46,687 nt of DNA, from contig NZ_JAMHJQ010000017.1 of assembly GCF_023534745.1 (NCBI RefSeq), positions 122,693 to 169,379 on the forward strand, written 5' to 3'. A program made the position numbers and the translations under genes. Positions 30,974 to 39,046 of this stretch are shown here, one piece after another. Origin of the DNA: Streptomyces sp. 35G-GA-8. Its GTDB lineage: Bacteria > Actinomycetota > Actinomycetes > Streptomycetales > Streptomycetaceae. Each line of letters begins with the position of its first letter. The stretch's first letter is position 1. The notes beneath the pieces were generated by a model. That model did no database searches. It was not told where the DNA came from and saw nothing but the letters and a program-made list of their open reading frames with translations.

Positions 30974-32173
30974 ATGACGACTGCTGTGCCGCCCGCCACC
31001 ACCGAGCTGTCCGCCGACGAGGCCCGGCGGATAGCGCTGCGCGCCCAGGGTTTCCTCGGTGCCCCCGACCGGCGCGGCGGGACGCGGGGGGTGCTGCGCC
31101 ATCTCGGCGCCGTCCAGTTGGACACGATCTCGGTGCTGGCGCGGTCGCACGAACTGATTCCGTACGCGCGCCTGGGCGCCATCGGCCGCAGGACGGTCGA
31201 GGACGCGTACTGGACCCCGACCCCGGCAGGTACGTCACCGGCGCGGCCGCACGCCTTCGAGTACTGGTCGCACGCGGCGTGCATCCTGCCGATCGAGGAG
31301 TGGCCGCACTTCGCCTTCCGCCGGCGCGCCTACCGCGCCCGCCCGCACTGGTACCACGAGCTGGCGGACGGCGCGTACGAGACGGTGATCAAGCAGCTGG
31401 AGTCCGAGGGCCCGCTGACCGCCACGGAGCTGGGCGGCGCCAAGAACGGCGGGCCGTGGTGGGACTGGTCCGAGGCGAAGGTCGCCGTCGAGCGCGCGCT
31501 CATGTACGGCGAGGTCGTGTGCACGGAGCGGCGCGGCTGGAAGCGGGTCTACGACCTCGCGGAGCGTGCCGTGCCCGATGAGTTCCTCCATGACGATCTG
31601 GAGGACGCGGAGTGTCTGCGCCGGCTCGTACGGCTCGCGGGCCAGTCGCTCGGTATCGGTACGCGCGCCGATATCGCCGATTACCACCGCCTCAAGGGCG
31701 AGCAGGTCGACGCCGTGATCGCGGACTCGGGGCTGGTGCCGGTGAGCGTCGAGGGCTGGGGGAAGCCTGCCTGGGCCGATCCGGCGGCGCTGGCGACCGC
31801 TCCGAGGGGGCGGCACCGCACGACACTGCTGTCGCCGTTCGACTCCCTCATCTGGGAGCGGGCCCGTACGGAGCGGATCTTCGGCTTCACCCACCGGCTG
31901 GAGGCGTATGTGCCCAAGCCCAAGCGGGTGTACGGCTATTTCGCGATGCCGCTGCTGTCCGGGGGAAAGCTGCTGGGCCGTGTCGACCCGGCACGGGAGG
32001 GGAAGACGCTGGTGGCGAAGCAGGTGTCCCTGGAAACCCCCAGGGCCGTGCTGCCGATGGCCCAGGCGCTGCGGGAGGCGGCGGAGTGGGTCGGCTGCTC
32101 GGACGTACGGGTGGAGCGGGTCGACGCGCCCGCGCTGCGCGGCCCGCTGGCGGACGCGCTCACCGCCCTCTGA
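30974..32173 (+). CDS. Winged-helix DNA glycosylase, AlkX/YcaQ-like (HTH_42)
   Basis: 399 residues from ATG 30974. This family unhooks alkylated bases and interstrand crosslinks; relatives include E. coli YcaQ (AlkX) and the Streptomyces azinomycin self-resistance enzyme AlkZ. The start has ELSADEARRIALRAQGF and then HLGAVQLDTISVLARSHE. The catalytic motif reads Q48-L-D50, the QxD form of the YcaQ/AlkX group rather than the QxQ of AlkZ. The rest (YWSHAACILPIEEWP; LTATELGG winged-helix part; LLSPFDSLIWERARTERIFGFTHRLEAYVPKPKRVYGYFAMPLL) is the conserved core. I infer DNA-repair function; there is no biosynthetic cluster nearby to suggest resistance. Confidence 0.85.
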   Translation: MTTAVPPATTELSADEARRIALRAQGFLGAPDRRGGTRGVLRHLGAVQLDTISVLARSHELIPYARLGAIGRRTVEDAYWTPTPAGTSPARPHAFEYWSHAACILPIEEWPHFAFRRRAYRARPHWYHELADGAYETVIKQLESEGPLTATELGGAKNGGPWWDWSEAKVAVERALMYGEVVCTERRGWKRVYDLAERAVPDEFLHDDLEDAECLRRLVRLAGQSLGIGTRADIADYHRLKGEQVDAVIADSGLVPVSVEGWGKPAWADPAALATAPRGRHRTTLLSPFDSLIWERARTERIFGFTHRLEAYVPKPKRVYGYFAMPLLSGGKLLGRVDPAREGKTLVAKQVSLETPRAVLPMAQALREAAEWVGCSDVRVERVDAPALRGPLADALTAL

Positions 32174-32222
32174 GGCCCTTCATCGGGTCTCCATCACCGA
32201 ATAGGGTCCGACGGTCGGCTCC

Positions 32223-32269
32223 GCATAACGGTCAGCTGCGTATAACGGTCAGCTCTGCATAACATCAGC
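32223..32269. repeat. 17-bp period direct repeat GCATAACGGTCAGCT
   Basis: GCATAACGGTCAGCT at 32223, GTATAACGGTCAGCT at 32240 and GCATAACATCAGC at 32257, with the third unit covering the stop of the response-regulator gene. It lies between convergent genes (glycosylase on plus, regulator on minus). No clear terminator hairpin is seen in this 91-bp gap. Confidence 0.75.
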
Positions 32270-33026
32270 GGATTTCGAGGATCTTCTCCCGCATCGCGTA
32301 GACCACGGCTTCCATCCGGGAGTGCAGTTGCAGCTTCTCCAGGATGTTGCGGACATGGTTCTTCACGGTGTTCTCGGAGATGAACAACTCCTTGGCGATA
32401 TCACGGTTGTTCATTCCCGTGGCGACCAGCTTGAGGACTTCCAGTTCGCGGTCGGTGAGGCGCGGCGCCGGAACGAGTCTGCGTTCGTCGGTGCGCTGAA
32501 TCATCGATTTGAACTCGGTCAGCAGTTTGGACGCCATCGACGGGCTGATCTGCGACTGGCCGTCGGCCACGGCGCGAATCGCGGTGGCCACCTCATCGGT
32601 GGAGATCTCCTTGAGGAGATAGCCGGTGGCGCCCGCCTTGATCGCGTCGTAGAGGTCGGCCTCCTCGTCGCTGATCGTCAGCATGATGATCTTGGCACTG
32701 GGGGCCACCTCCTTGATGGAGGTACAGGCCTCGATCCCGCCGCGCCTGGGCATCCGGACATCCATCAGCACGATGTCCGGCAGCAGATCGGCGGCCTTGT
32801 CGACGGCCTCCGCGCCGTCGCCGGCCTCTCCGACGACCTGGATGTCCTCCTCCTGGGCGAGGACGATCTCCAGCCCGCGGCGGAAGAGTGCGTGGTCGTC
32901 CACGACGAGGACCCGGATCGGCTCCCTGCGGGAGTCGCCCCGTTCCGCGGCGGCATCGGACCGGGCGCCGCCGATCGTGTCGTCGGCATCGCTCGCGTGA
33001 TGCACCGGACCGAAGCTGTCCGCCAT
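32265..33026 (-). CDS. NarL/FixJ-type response regulator (orphan)
   Basis: 253 residues from ATG 33026 with a strong GGGGAGGG ribosome site. A 35-residue acidic/hydrophilic extension precedes the receiver domain (about 37-155): VLVVDDH, phosphoacceptor Asp89 in LMDVRMP, conserved Lys in YLLKE. The LuxR-type helix-turn-helix lies at about 190-245 (RLTDRELEVLKLVATGMNNRDIAKELFISENTVKNH). No histidine kinase gene is adjacent, so it is an orphan here. It lies downstream of hpf on the same strand with a 249-bp gap containing twin palindromes, which may regulate it. Confidence 0.95.
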   Translation of the reverse strand: MADSFGPVHHASDADDTIGGARSDAAAERGDSRREPIRVLVVDDHALFRRGLEIVLAQEEDIQVVGEAGDGAEAVDKAADLLPDIVLMDVRMPRRGGIEACTSIKEVAPSAKIIMLTISDEEADLYDAIKAGATGYLLKEISTDEVATAIRAVADGQSQISPSMASKLLTEFKSMIQRTDERRLVPAPRLTDRELEVLKLVATGMNNRDIAKELFISENTVKNHVRNILEKLQLHSRMEAVVYAMREKILEIR

Positions 33027-33147
33027 CGTTCCCTCCCCTGAAGGCCATGGCCCGAATTTCCCGGGGGCCGGCCAACCGCAGTTCGCGGACCACTTGTTGG
33101 CCGCGACACCATGATTTCATGCCCAGGCGCCGAAGCGATGGTCCTTG

Positions 33148-33167
33148 GGGGCGCACAACGGTGCCCC
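33148..33167 (-). terminator. Weak terminator-like hairpin after hpf
   Basis: GGGGCGCAC (33148-33156) pairs with GTGCCCC (33161-33167) with one bulged base and a 4-nt loop, between hpf and the regulator gene. It is short and not followed by a U-tract. Confidence 0.35.
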
Positions 33168-33219
33168 TGAGGCCACGAAGGGCGCTCAAGGGCACCGCGG
33201 GGCATGGATTCCGGACTCG

Positions 33220-33253
33220 ATCCGGCCGGATTCCTGACGTGATCCGGCCGGAT
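33220..33253. promoter_or_regulatory. Two identical 12-bp palindromes ATCCGGCCGGAT, 22 bp apart
   Basis: Perfect dyads at 33220-33231 and 33242-33253, embedded in the longer direct repeat GATCCGGCCGGATTCC. Centre-to-centre spacing is 22 bp, two helical turns, so two dimers would sit on one face of the DNA. The site lies about 195-230 bp upstream of the response-regulator start and just after the hpf stop. Confidence 0.45.
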
Positions 33254-33275
33254 TCCGGTGGTCCCGGCCGGTGCG

Positions 33276-33965
33276 TCAGCCGCCGAGGGCGCCGCCCGCG
33301 CCGCCCGCTTCCGAGCCGGCGAGCGGATCCGTCCTGAGGTGAATGACGCCGTAGTCGTAGGCATGGCGCCGATAGACGACGCTGGGTTCCTTGGTGTCGG
33401 AATCGACGAACAGATAGAAGTCGTGCCCGACCAGCTCCATTTCGTAGAGCGCCTGATCGAGCGTCATCGGGGCGGCGACATGGGTCTTCTCCCGTACCAC
33501 GAGCGGCCCTTCGCCCTGCACCTCGAGAGAGCAGACCATCGTGGTGGGAACGGTCTGTGCCGCTTCCTGCGCCGCGGTCTCGCCATTCGCGTTCAACTGG
33601 GCCACCCCAGGAACGACATCGACGACCTCGGCCGCCGACAACCGGCCGTTCCCCCGGCGGTTGTGGCGCTTCTCGTGCTGCTTGCGCAGCCGTGCCTCCA
33701 GCTTGCCGGTGGCCAGATCGAGCGCCGCGTACGGATCGGCCGCCGCCGCCTCCGCACGGATCACGGGGCCGCGGGAGTGGAGCGTGATCTCCACCCGATC
33801 GCACCGGTCGGCCTGCCGCGGGTTGTGCTCCTTGGACACCTCGACGTCGAGGCTGATCACCTTGCCGTCGAGCTTCTGGATCTTCTCCAGCTTCAGCTTC
33901 TCGGCCACGTGCTTGCGGAACCGCTCGGGCACCTCTGTCTTGCGGCCCTTGACGACGATGTCCAC
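33276..33965 (-). CDS. hpf: Ribosome hibernation-promoting factor, long form
   Basis: 229 residues from GTG 33965 (CGGAG, 6-nt spacing). The N-terminal S30AE/RaiA domain (1-105; MDIVVKGRKTEVPERFRKHVAEKLKLEKI ... DRVEITLHSRGPVIRAEAAAADPYAALDLATGKLEARL) binds the 30S decoding site. After a linker, the C-terminal dimerisation domain (about 160-215; PMTLDQALYEMELVGHDFYLFVDSDTKEPSVVYRRHAYDYGVIHL) pairs two ribosomes into 100S dimers. Long HPF is the usual actinobacterial form, induced in stationary phase or stress. A Gly/Ala tail (GSEAGGAGGALGG) closes the protein. The leader is structured and contains a possible short ORF; see separate entries. Confidence 0.95.
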   Translation of the reverse strand: MDIVVKGRKTEVPERFRKHVAEKLKLEKIQKLDGKVISLDVEVSKEHNPRQADRCDRVEITLHSRGPVIRAEAAAADPYAALDLATGKLEARLRKQHEKRHNRRGNGRLSAAEVVDVVPGVAQLNANGETAAQEAAQTVPTTMVCSLEVQGEGPLVVREKTHVAAPMTLDQALYEMELVGHDFYLFVDSDTKEPSVVYRRHAYDYGVIHLRTDPLAGSEAGGAGGALGG

Positions 33966-33969
33966 GCAG

Positions 33970-34008
33970 AACTCCGTTCCCGGATCACTCCGCCTCGTTG
34001 CGGAGTTA
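33970..34008 (-). promoter_or_regulatory. Competing hairpins in the hpf leader
   Basis: On the minus strand, AACTCCGC (34007-34000) can pair with GCGGAGT (33993-33987) with a 6-nt loop, leaving the hpf ribosome site free. Alternatively, AACTCCG (34007-34001) can pair with CGGAGTT (33976-33970), which contains the CGGAG ribosome site. The pairings exclude each other, so translation of hpf could be switched. A short ORF ends exactly at this element (TAA at 34008-34006). Confidence 0.4.
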
Positions 34009-34080
34009 CTCCCTGTTGCACCAGACCCCGGTAACCACCGGAGCCTCGGACTTGGCGACTTTCACCTCCTCCTCCCCCAT
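34006..34080 (-). CDS. Candidate short leader ORF upstream of hpf
   Basis: A 24-codon frame from ATG 34080 ends in TAA at 34006, 40 nt before the hpf GTG. Two more in-frame ATGs exist at 34086 and 34095. G-rich words (GGGGAT) upstream may serve as a ribosome site. The product would start MGEEEVKVAK and end TGVWCNRE. Its stop codon overlaps the base of the leader hairpin, a layout typical of regulatory leader peptides. It is too short for codon statistics and could be chance. Confidence 0.3.
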   Translation of the reverse strand: MGEEEVKVAKSEAPVVTGVWCNRE

Positions 34081-34145
34081 CGGCATGATCCCCATCCCCC
34101 GAAATTCCAAGGTTCTGAAAAAGCCGACGCAACACGGGGTATTCG

Positions 34146-34161
34146 GCGAGTCATGACTCGC
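34146..34161. promoter_or_regulatory. 16-bp perfect palindrome GCGAGTCATGACTCGC
   Basis: It lies just downstream of the -10-like TATGTT (34179-34184) in the hpf direction, at about +11 to +26 of the transcript if that promoter is used. It could be an operator for a dimeric regulator or a short RNA hairpin. Confidence 0.45.
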
Positions 34162-34278
34162 TCCACTCCTCATCTCCGAACATAGCCCTCTCGGACGGGT
34201 GTCGGCACCCGCTACCGGCACGTACCTCTGTTCAGGTGTTCTCCTGCCCTCTTTACCTGCAACGATGCGTGCTTCCGG

Positions 34279-35001
34279 TCAGTTCCGATTTATTTCGAAG
34301 GAGAGCGGCGGCGCGGCGACAACTGCCGCGCTCACCTGGCCGAATCCCGGATTGCCGGAGCCGGTCGCGGCACGCAGTGCCCTCGCCGCCTCGACGAGCG
34401 AGGCGCCCGTCGTCATGAGATCGTCCACCAGCACCACTCTGCCGCCCTCCAGGAGCCTCGCGCCCCCGACGGCGACCTCCAGCGCCCCCGACAGGTTCGC
34501 CTGCCGCTGACGGGCGCCGAGGCCCGCCTGGTCGGCCACCGCGCGCCGCTGCCGCAGCACCGGAAGGACCCGGCACGGCCGGTCGGCACGCCGCAGCTCC
34601 CCGGCGGCGGCCAGCGCGATCCTGCGGGCCGCGTCGTGTCCACGCGCCCCGACCGCGCGGCGCGTGGAGGGCACCGGCACCAGCAGCAGCGGACCGACAC
34701 CCGTGCCCGACGGCGCGGCGGCCCGTACGGCCCCGGCCAGGGCCCGCCCCAGCGGCGCGGCCATCCCGAGCGCGCCGCGCTCCTTGTGCGCCAGGAGCAC
34801 GGCCCGTACGGCGTGCTCGTACGGCGCCGCGGCGTGGACGGCCGGCAGCCCCGCGGGCTCCGGCGCGGGCCGTACCCGGCACGGCCAGGTGCCGTACAGC
34901 GCCCGCCCGCAGTCCTCGCACAGAGGTGTCCTGGGGCTGCCGCAGCCGCCACAGGCGACCGGCAGCACCAGGCCGGTGATCTCCCGCCACCACGCCCGCA
35001 T
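34279..35001 (-). CDS. comFC: ComF-type phosphoribosyltransferase with zinc-ribbon start
   Basis: 240 residues from ATG 35001 (GTG 35010 also possible; no clear ribosome site). Two Cys pairs near the N-terminus (CGGCG ... CEDCG) form the double zinc ribbon of ComFC proteins. The C-terminal phosphoribosyltransferase domain carries LLVPVPSTRRAVGARGHD, AGLGARQRQANLSGAL and the PRPP loop VVLVDDLMTTGAS. In other bacteria ComFC acts in DNA uptake; in Streptomyces the role is not known to me. It follows lpqB on the same strand (140-bp gap). Confidence 0.9.
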   Translation of the reverse strand: MRAWWREITGLVLPVACGGCGSPRTPLCEDCGRALYGTWPCRVRPAPEPAGLPAVHAAAPYEHAVRAVLLAHKERGALGMAAPLGRALAGAVRAAAPSGTGVGPLLLVPVPSTRRAVGARGHDAARRIALAAAGELRRADRPCRVLPVLRQRRAVADQAGLGARQRQANLSGALEVAVGGARLLEGGRVVLVDDLMTTGASLVEAARALRAATGSGNPGFGQVSAAVVAAPPLSFEINRN

Positions 35002-35141
35002 GGAAACCACTGTGCCAATGACGGAGGCGCCCGGCCACCCCTGTGGACAACTCGTTCAGGCAAAGATCCGGTTCGCTTCGGCACACCCCGGCCGAGCGCC
35101 CGTTCCCGGACACTCCCGGGGCCCCGACCGGCCCGTGCGTG

Positions 35142-36956
35142 TCAACCGGGGTAGACGGGCGACGAGCCCACCTCGACCATCGTCTGCCAGTTCCCCCCGG
35201 AGGGCAGCCGGACGATCCCGGCGTCGTCGGAGTCGGCCACCAGCGGCTGCCCGTCATCGTTCGCCGCCGCGATCGCGGTCACCTGGTTCAGACCGGGCAG
35301 CACACTCGCCGCCGAGGTCGAGCCATCGGTCTGGATATAGCGCACCTGCTGCACACCGCCGGACTCCTTGCCGACCACCACCAGCCGGCTCGGTCCGGCC
35401 CAGGACACCGCGGTCACGGTCTCCATCTGCGGGGCCACCGACTGGAGTTGTGCCACGGATACCGTCGGATCGGCCGTGGAGCCGCTCCGCTCCACCCGTC
35501 CGATCTGGAGCGTGGTCCGGCCGCCCTCGGACACCAGCAGCGCGATGCGTACCCCGTCCGCCGACACGCGCAGCCCCTGGATACGCCCGTCGCCGAGCCC
35601 CTGGACCGTGACCGGGATCGGCGTACCGGTGCCCTCCGCGAACCGCAGCAGCCGCGGCTTGCCGGGGTCGCGGTCCGCGATCCAGAGATCGCCGTGCCCG
35701 TCCCAGCTCGGCGGGGACAGCCGGCTGCGCGCCGGACCGTCGCTGGACACCAGAGCGGGAGCCAGCTCGCCGTCCGACAGTATGGAAGACACATAGAGCG
35801 ACTTGGCATCGTCCGTGACACCCGCCGCGCGCTTCTCGTCGCGCGCCACCGCGACCGAGCCGAGCTTCACGCCGCCGGTGCCGAACGGTCCGATGACGTG
35901 CGACTGGTCGACACTCTCGTCGGCGCTCGCCTGCAGTAGCGACAGCCGCCCGTGGTCGTCGACGAAATACGGATTGTCGGACCGGCCGGTGGTGCGGTCG
36001 GGCGCGAACTCCTCGGCCTGGTCGCCGCTGAGCACACAGAGCGAGGACCCGTCGGCCAGCAGCTCGACCTGCCCGACCGGTGTGGAGGTGAGATCCCGCA
36101 GGGTGAAGAGCAGCTGCGCCGCCATCTTCCGGCACTGCGTACGGCCCGCCTTGGACGCCTTGTCGTTCAGCGGCACCTTGAGGGCGTTACGGTCGTCGAA
36201 CTCCAGCGACTTGGTGCCCTTCTGGAGCGCCGTACCGGCGGGGAAGGGCGAGTCGACCACCGGCTTCAGCCAGTTCGTCGGCCCGTCGAGCAGCACCTTG
36301 ACCGCCTGGGTCACCGGATCCATCCGGGTTGTCGGGTCTATTCGCTGACGGATGTAGACGGGGTCGGCGACCAGCCAGTTCTCCCCCGACGCGAAGTAAT
36401 ACTTGTTGACCGACCGGTAGTTGCGCTGGAAGTCCGACTCACCGAGCACCAGCCCCTGCGGCAGGCTGTCGATGCGCCACTCCTTGGCGCCTCCGACGTC
36501 CTGCCTGACCAGCCGGATCTCTCCGGCGTACTCGCTCGGCTCGGTCGGCTGATAGGCATGTACGGAGTCCACGTCCGCGATCCGGTCGCCGTACAGCGGA
36601 TAAGTGAGAGCGGAACTGTCGGTGCCGGACAGCTCCTTCGGGCCCGCCGGGTCGGGCGCGGCGCGCAGCACCGTCGTACCGGCACCCGGCCGCCAGTACT
36701 CGGACGCCTTCTTCGTCAGATACTTCCTGGCCATCGCGAAGTCGGGATCATCACTGGTCATGGCCTCAAGGAAGCCGTTGACGATCTCGTCCGGCTCCGC
36801 CTTCTCCCGGGGCGGCACGGCATACACCCGCACCTGCGACTCACCGGGCGGCGACGCCTTGACCGGCTCGACATCGCCACTGTCGGGGATCGAGGCGCAC
36901 CCGGCCAGCAGCGCGGCGGCAGCCGCCAGCAGCGTCGGCGTCCGGACCGCTCTCAC
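35142..36956 (-). CDS. lpqB: MtrAB-associated lipoprotein LpqB
   Basis: 604 residues from GTG 36956; the frame is open into mtrB, but coding and signal peptide begin here. A short basic start and hydrophobic segment lead to the lipobox LAGC (about Cys19). Next come a GerMN-like domain (about 180-310; RIDPTTRMDPVTQAVKVLLDGPTNWLKPVV) and a C-terminal beta-propeller-like region (repeats such as GRLSLLQASADES, SWDGHGDLWIADRDPGKPRLLRFAEG, SADGVRIALL). LpqB is held outside the membrane and modulates the sensor MtrB. It starts 34 bp after the mtrB stop, so the three genes form one operon. Confidence 0.92.
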   Translation of the reverse strand: MRAVRTPTLLAAAAALLAGCASIPDSGDVEPVKASPPGESQVRVYAVPPREKAEPDEIVNGFLEAMTSDDPDFAMARKYLTKKASEYWRPGAGTTVLRAAPDPAGPKELSGTDSSALTYPLYGDRIADVDSVHAYQPTEPSEYAGEIRLVRQDVGGAKEWRIDSLPQGLVLGESDFQRNYRSVNKYYFASGENWLVADPVYIRQRIDPTTRMDPVTQAVKVLLDGPTNWLKPVVDSPFPAGTALQKGTKSLEFDDRNALKVPLNDKASKAGRTQCRKMAAQLLFTLRDLTSTPVGQVELLADGSSLCVLSGDQAEEFAPDRTTGRSDNPYFVDDHGRLSLLQASADESVDQSHVIGPFGTGGVKLGSVAVARDEKRAAGVTDDAKSLYVSSILSDGELAPALVSSDGPARSRLSPPSWDGHGDLWIADRDPGKPRLLRFAEGTGTPIPVTVQGLGDGRIQGLRVSADGVRIALLVSEGGRTTLQIGRVERSGSTADPTVSVAQLQSVAPQMETVTAVSWAGPSRLVVVGKESGGVQQVRYIQTDGSTSAASVLPGLNQVTAIAAANDDGQPLVADSDDAGIVRLPSGGNWQTMVEVGSSPVYPG

Positions 36957-36990
36957 CGGCCCATGACGACCCGGTCCATGACGACGGCGG

Positions 36991-39045
36991 TCAACGCCCA
37001 CGAATTGTGTCCTCCCGCTCCGGAGTCCGGCCTGCAGAGTGATCGGAGCGATCGGGTTCGCTCCCGGACGGCCGCTCCCCGGCGGGACGCGCGACCACCC
37101 GCGCGCCGCTGCCGGGCAGCGCGGCCGGGTCCACCGTCGCCGTCGTACGGGGCGGGGCGGGCACACCGGGGGCTCCGGCCTGCGCGGAGCGGTCCGCGCC
37201 CGGCTGGAGCGGCACACTGGCCAGCCGCTGCGCGGTCTCCTTGAGATCCTGGGCGCCCTCGCGCTCGCGGTGGCGCCGGGAATCCTCGGGCTCCAGCGGT
37301 ATGGGCGAGCCGCGCAGGGCCTCGTCCGCCGTACGCGGCAGCGTCAGCCGGAACTGGGAACCGCCGCCCGGCTCGCCCCACGCCTGGAGCCAGCCGCCGT
37401 GCAGCCGGGCGTCCTCGACGGCGATCGACAGCCCGAGACCGGTCCCTCCGGTCGTCCGGGCACGGGCCGGATCGGCCCGCCAGAAACGGTTGAACACCCG
37501 TGTCGCCTCGCCGGGCTTGAGCCCCACGCCGTAGTCGCGTACGGCGATCGCGACCGCCCCGCCCGCCGCGCCCAGCCGTACGACGACATCCCGGCCCTCG
37601 CCGTGCTCGACGGCGTTGACGACGAGATTGCGCAGCACCCGCTCGACGCGGCGCGCGTCGGCCTCCGCGACGACGGGCTGCTCGTCCCCGAGAACCCGGA
37701 TCCGGCTGCCCTTGCGCTCCGCCAGCGGCTCGGCGCCGCCGATCACCCGGCGCACCACTTCGCGCAGATCTATCGGCTCGGCCTCCAGCGCCGCCGCGCC
37801 CGCGTCGAACCGGCTGATCTCCAGCAGATCCGACAGCAGCGACTCGAAGCGGTCCAGCTGGTCACCGAGCAGTTCCGCCGAGCGCGCCGTCACCGGATCG
37901 AAGTCACTGCGTGCCTCATGGATGACGTCGGCGGCCATCCGCACGGTCGTAAGAGGCGTACGCAGTTCGTGCGAGACGTCGGAGACGAAGCGCCGCTGCA
38001 TCCTGGAAAGCTCCTCCAGCTGCTGGATCTTGAGCTGGAGGTTCTGCGCCATCTTGTTGAAGGCCTCACCGAGGCGGGCGATGTCGTCCTCGCCGGTGAC
38101 CTTCATCCGCTCCTGGAGACGGCCGGTGGAAAGCCGCTCGGCGATCCCCGCGGCCATCCGTACGGGCGTGACGACCTGCCGCACCACCAGCCAGGCGATC
38201 GCCCCGATCAGCACCACCACGAAGAGCCCGGCCGTGGCGAGCGTGACCTTGACCAGGTTGAGCGACTGCTGCTCCTGCGTCAGCGGAAATATGTAGTAGA
38301 GCTCGTACGCGTTACGGTCGACGTCGTTCAGCCGCTTGCCGATGATCAGCCCCGGCTCCGGCTCCCTGGCCTCGGTGGCCCCGGTGTACTTGATCTGGGC
38401 GTACGCCTGGAACGGACCGGTCCCCTGCGCGACCGCCGTCCGCAGATCCGCGGGAACACTGGCGAAGTCCACCCCGCCCGACACACGGGGCGCCCTGCTG
38501 ATGGACACGGCGTCCGCCGCGTCGGGGCTCAGCGCCACCACATTGAACGCGCCGGGGCCGCCACTGGCGAGCTGTTCGACGAGGTCGGACCGCCAGTTGA
38601 CGGAGTTCCTCCCCGATCTGCCGTTCGTCCCGTCGCCCTCGCGGGCCCCGGGCGCCGCCGGGGCGTCGGCCTTCTCCTTCGCCACGGTGAACCCGCCGGC
38701 CGCCTGGCTCTGCGCGGCCTTCTCCTTGGCCTCCAGCAGTCCGTTGCGGACCTGGCCGATGACCACGAACCCGAGCAGCAGCACCACACCGAGCGACATC
38801 AGCAGCGTCGCCGCGACGACCCTCAGCTGGATGTTGCGGCGCCACAGCCGTACGGCGGGCAGCAGCGGACGCCGCACCCAGCGCACCAGGAGCCGCAGCA
38901 CCGGTCCGCCGGGTGAGCCGTCCTGGAGCAGCCTGCCGCTCTGGAACAGCCGGACGAACCGCGCCAGCGCATGCCCCGGCCCGGCAGCCCGCCCCGCACG
39001 GACTCCCGGCTCACCGGGCTTCGGAGCAGCGCTGCCGCCGGTCAT
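36991..39045 (-). CDS. mtrB: Sensor histidine kinase MtrB
   Basis: 684 residues. A long cytoplasmic Gly/Pro/Arg-rich N-terminus; TM1 about 75-97; an extracellular loop of about 165 residues; TM2 about 265-288; HAMP 289-341; phosphoacceptor His359 in RFVSDVSHELRTP; ATPase with N box LRNLVVNAVEHG, RDYGVGL and GGTGLGLSI. A disordered Pro-rich C-terminal tail of about 100 residues follows. Its ATG comes one base after the mtrA stop. MtrB phosphorylates MtrA, which in Streptomyces controls development, osmotic response and antibiotic genes. Confidence 0.96.
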   Translation of the reverse strand: MTGGSAAPKPGEPGVRAGRAAGPGHALARFVRLFQSGRLLQDGSPGGPVLRLLVRWVRRPLLPAVRLWRRNIQLRVVAATLLMSLGVVLLLGFVVIGQVRNGLLEAKEKAAQSQAAGGFTVAKEKADAPAAPGAREGDGTNGRSGRNSVNWRSDLVEQLASGGPGAFNVVALSPDAADAVSISRAPRVSGGVDFASVPADLRTAVAQGTGPFQAYAQIKYTGATEAREPEPGLIIGKRLNDVDRNAYELYYIFPLTQEQQSLNLVKVTLATAGLFVVVLIGAIAWLVVRQVVTPVRMAAGIAERLSTGRLQERMKVTGEDDIARLGEAFNKMAQNLQLKIQQLEELSRMQRRFVSDVSHELRTPLTTVRMAADVIHEARSDFDPVTARSAELLGDQLDRFESLLSDLLEISRFDAGAAALEAEPIDLREVVRRVIGGAEPLAERKGSRIRVLGDEQPVVAEADARRVERVLRNLVVNAVEHGEGRDVVVRLGAAGGAVAIAVRDYGVGLKPGEATRVFNRFWRADPARARTTGGTGLGLSIAVEDARLHGGWLQAWGEPGGGSQFRLTLPRTADEALRGSPIPLEPEDSRRHREREGAQDLKETAQRLASVPLQPGADRSAQAGAPGVPAPPRTTATVDPAALPGSGARVVARPAGERPSGSEPDRSDHSAGRTPEREDTIRGR

Positions 39046-39046
39046 G

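Larger units (their letters stand above)
33966..34278. other. 313-bp hpf upstream region (leader and promoter)
   Basis: Between comFC (ends 34279, minus) and hpf. Going toward hpf it holds: a -10-like TATGTT at 34179-34184, a perfect 16-bp palindrome at 34146-34161, a short candidate leader ORF ending at 34006, and two competing hairpins just before the hpf start. Confidence 0.55.
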
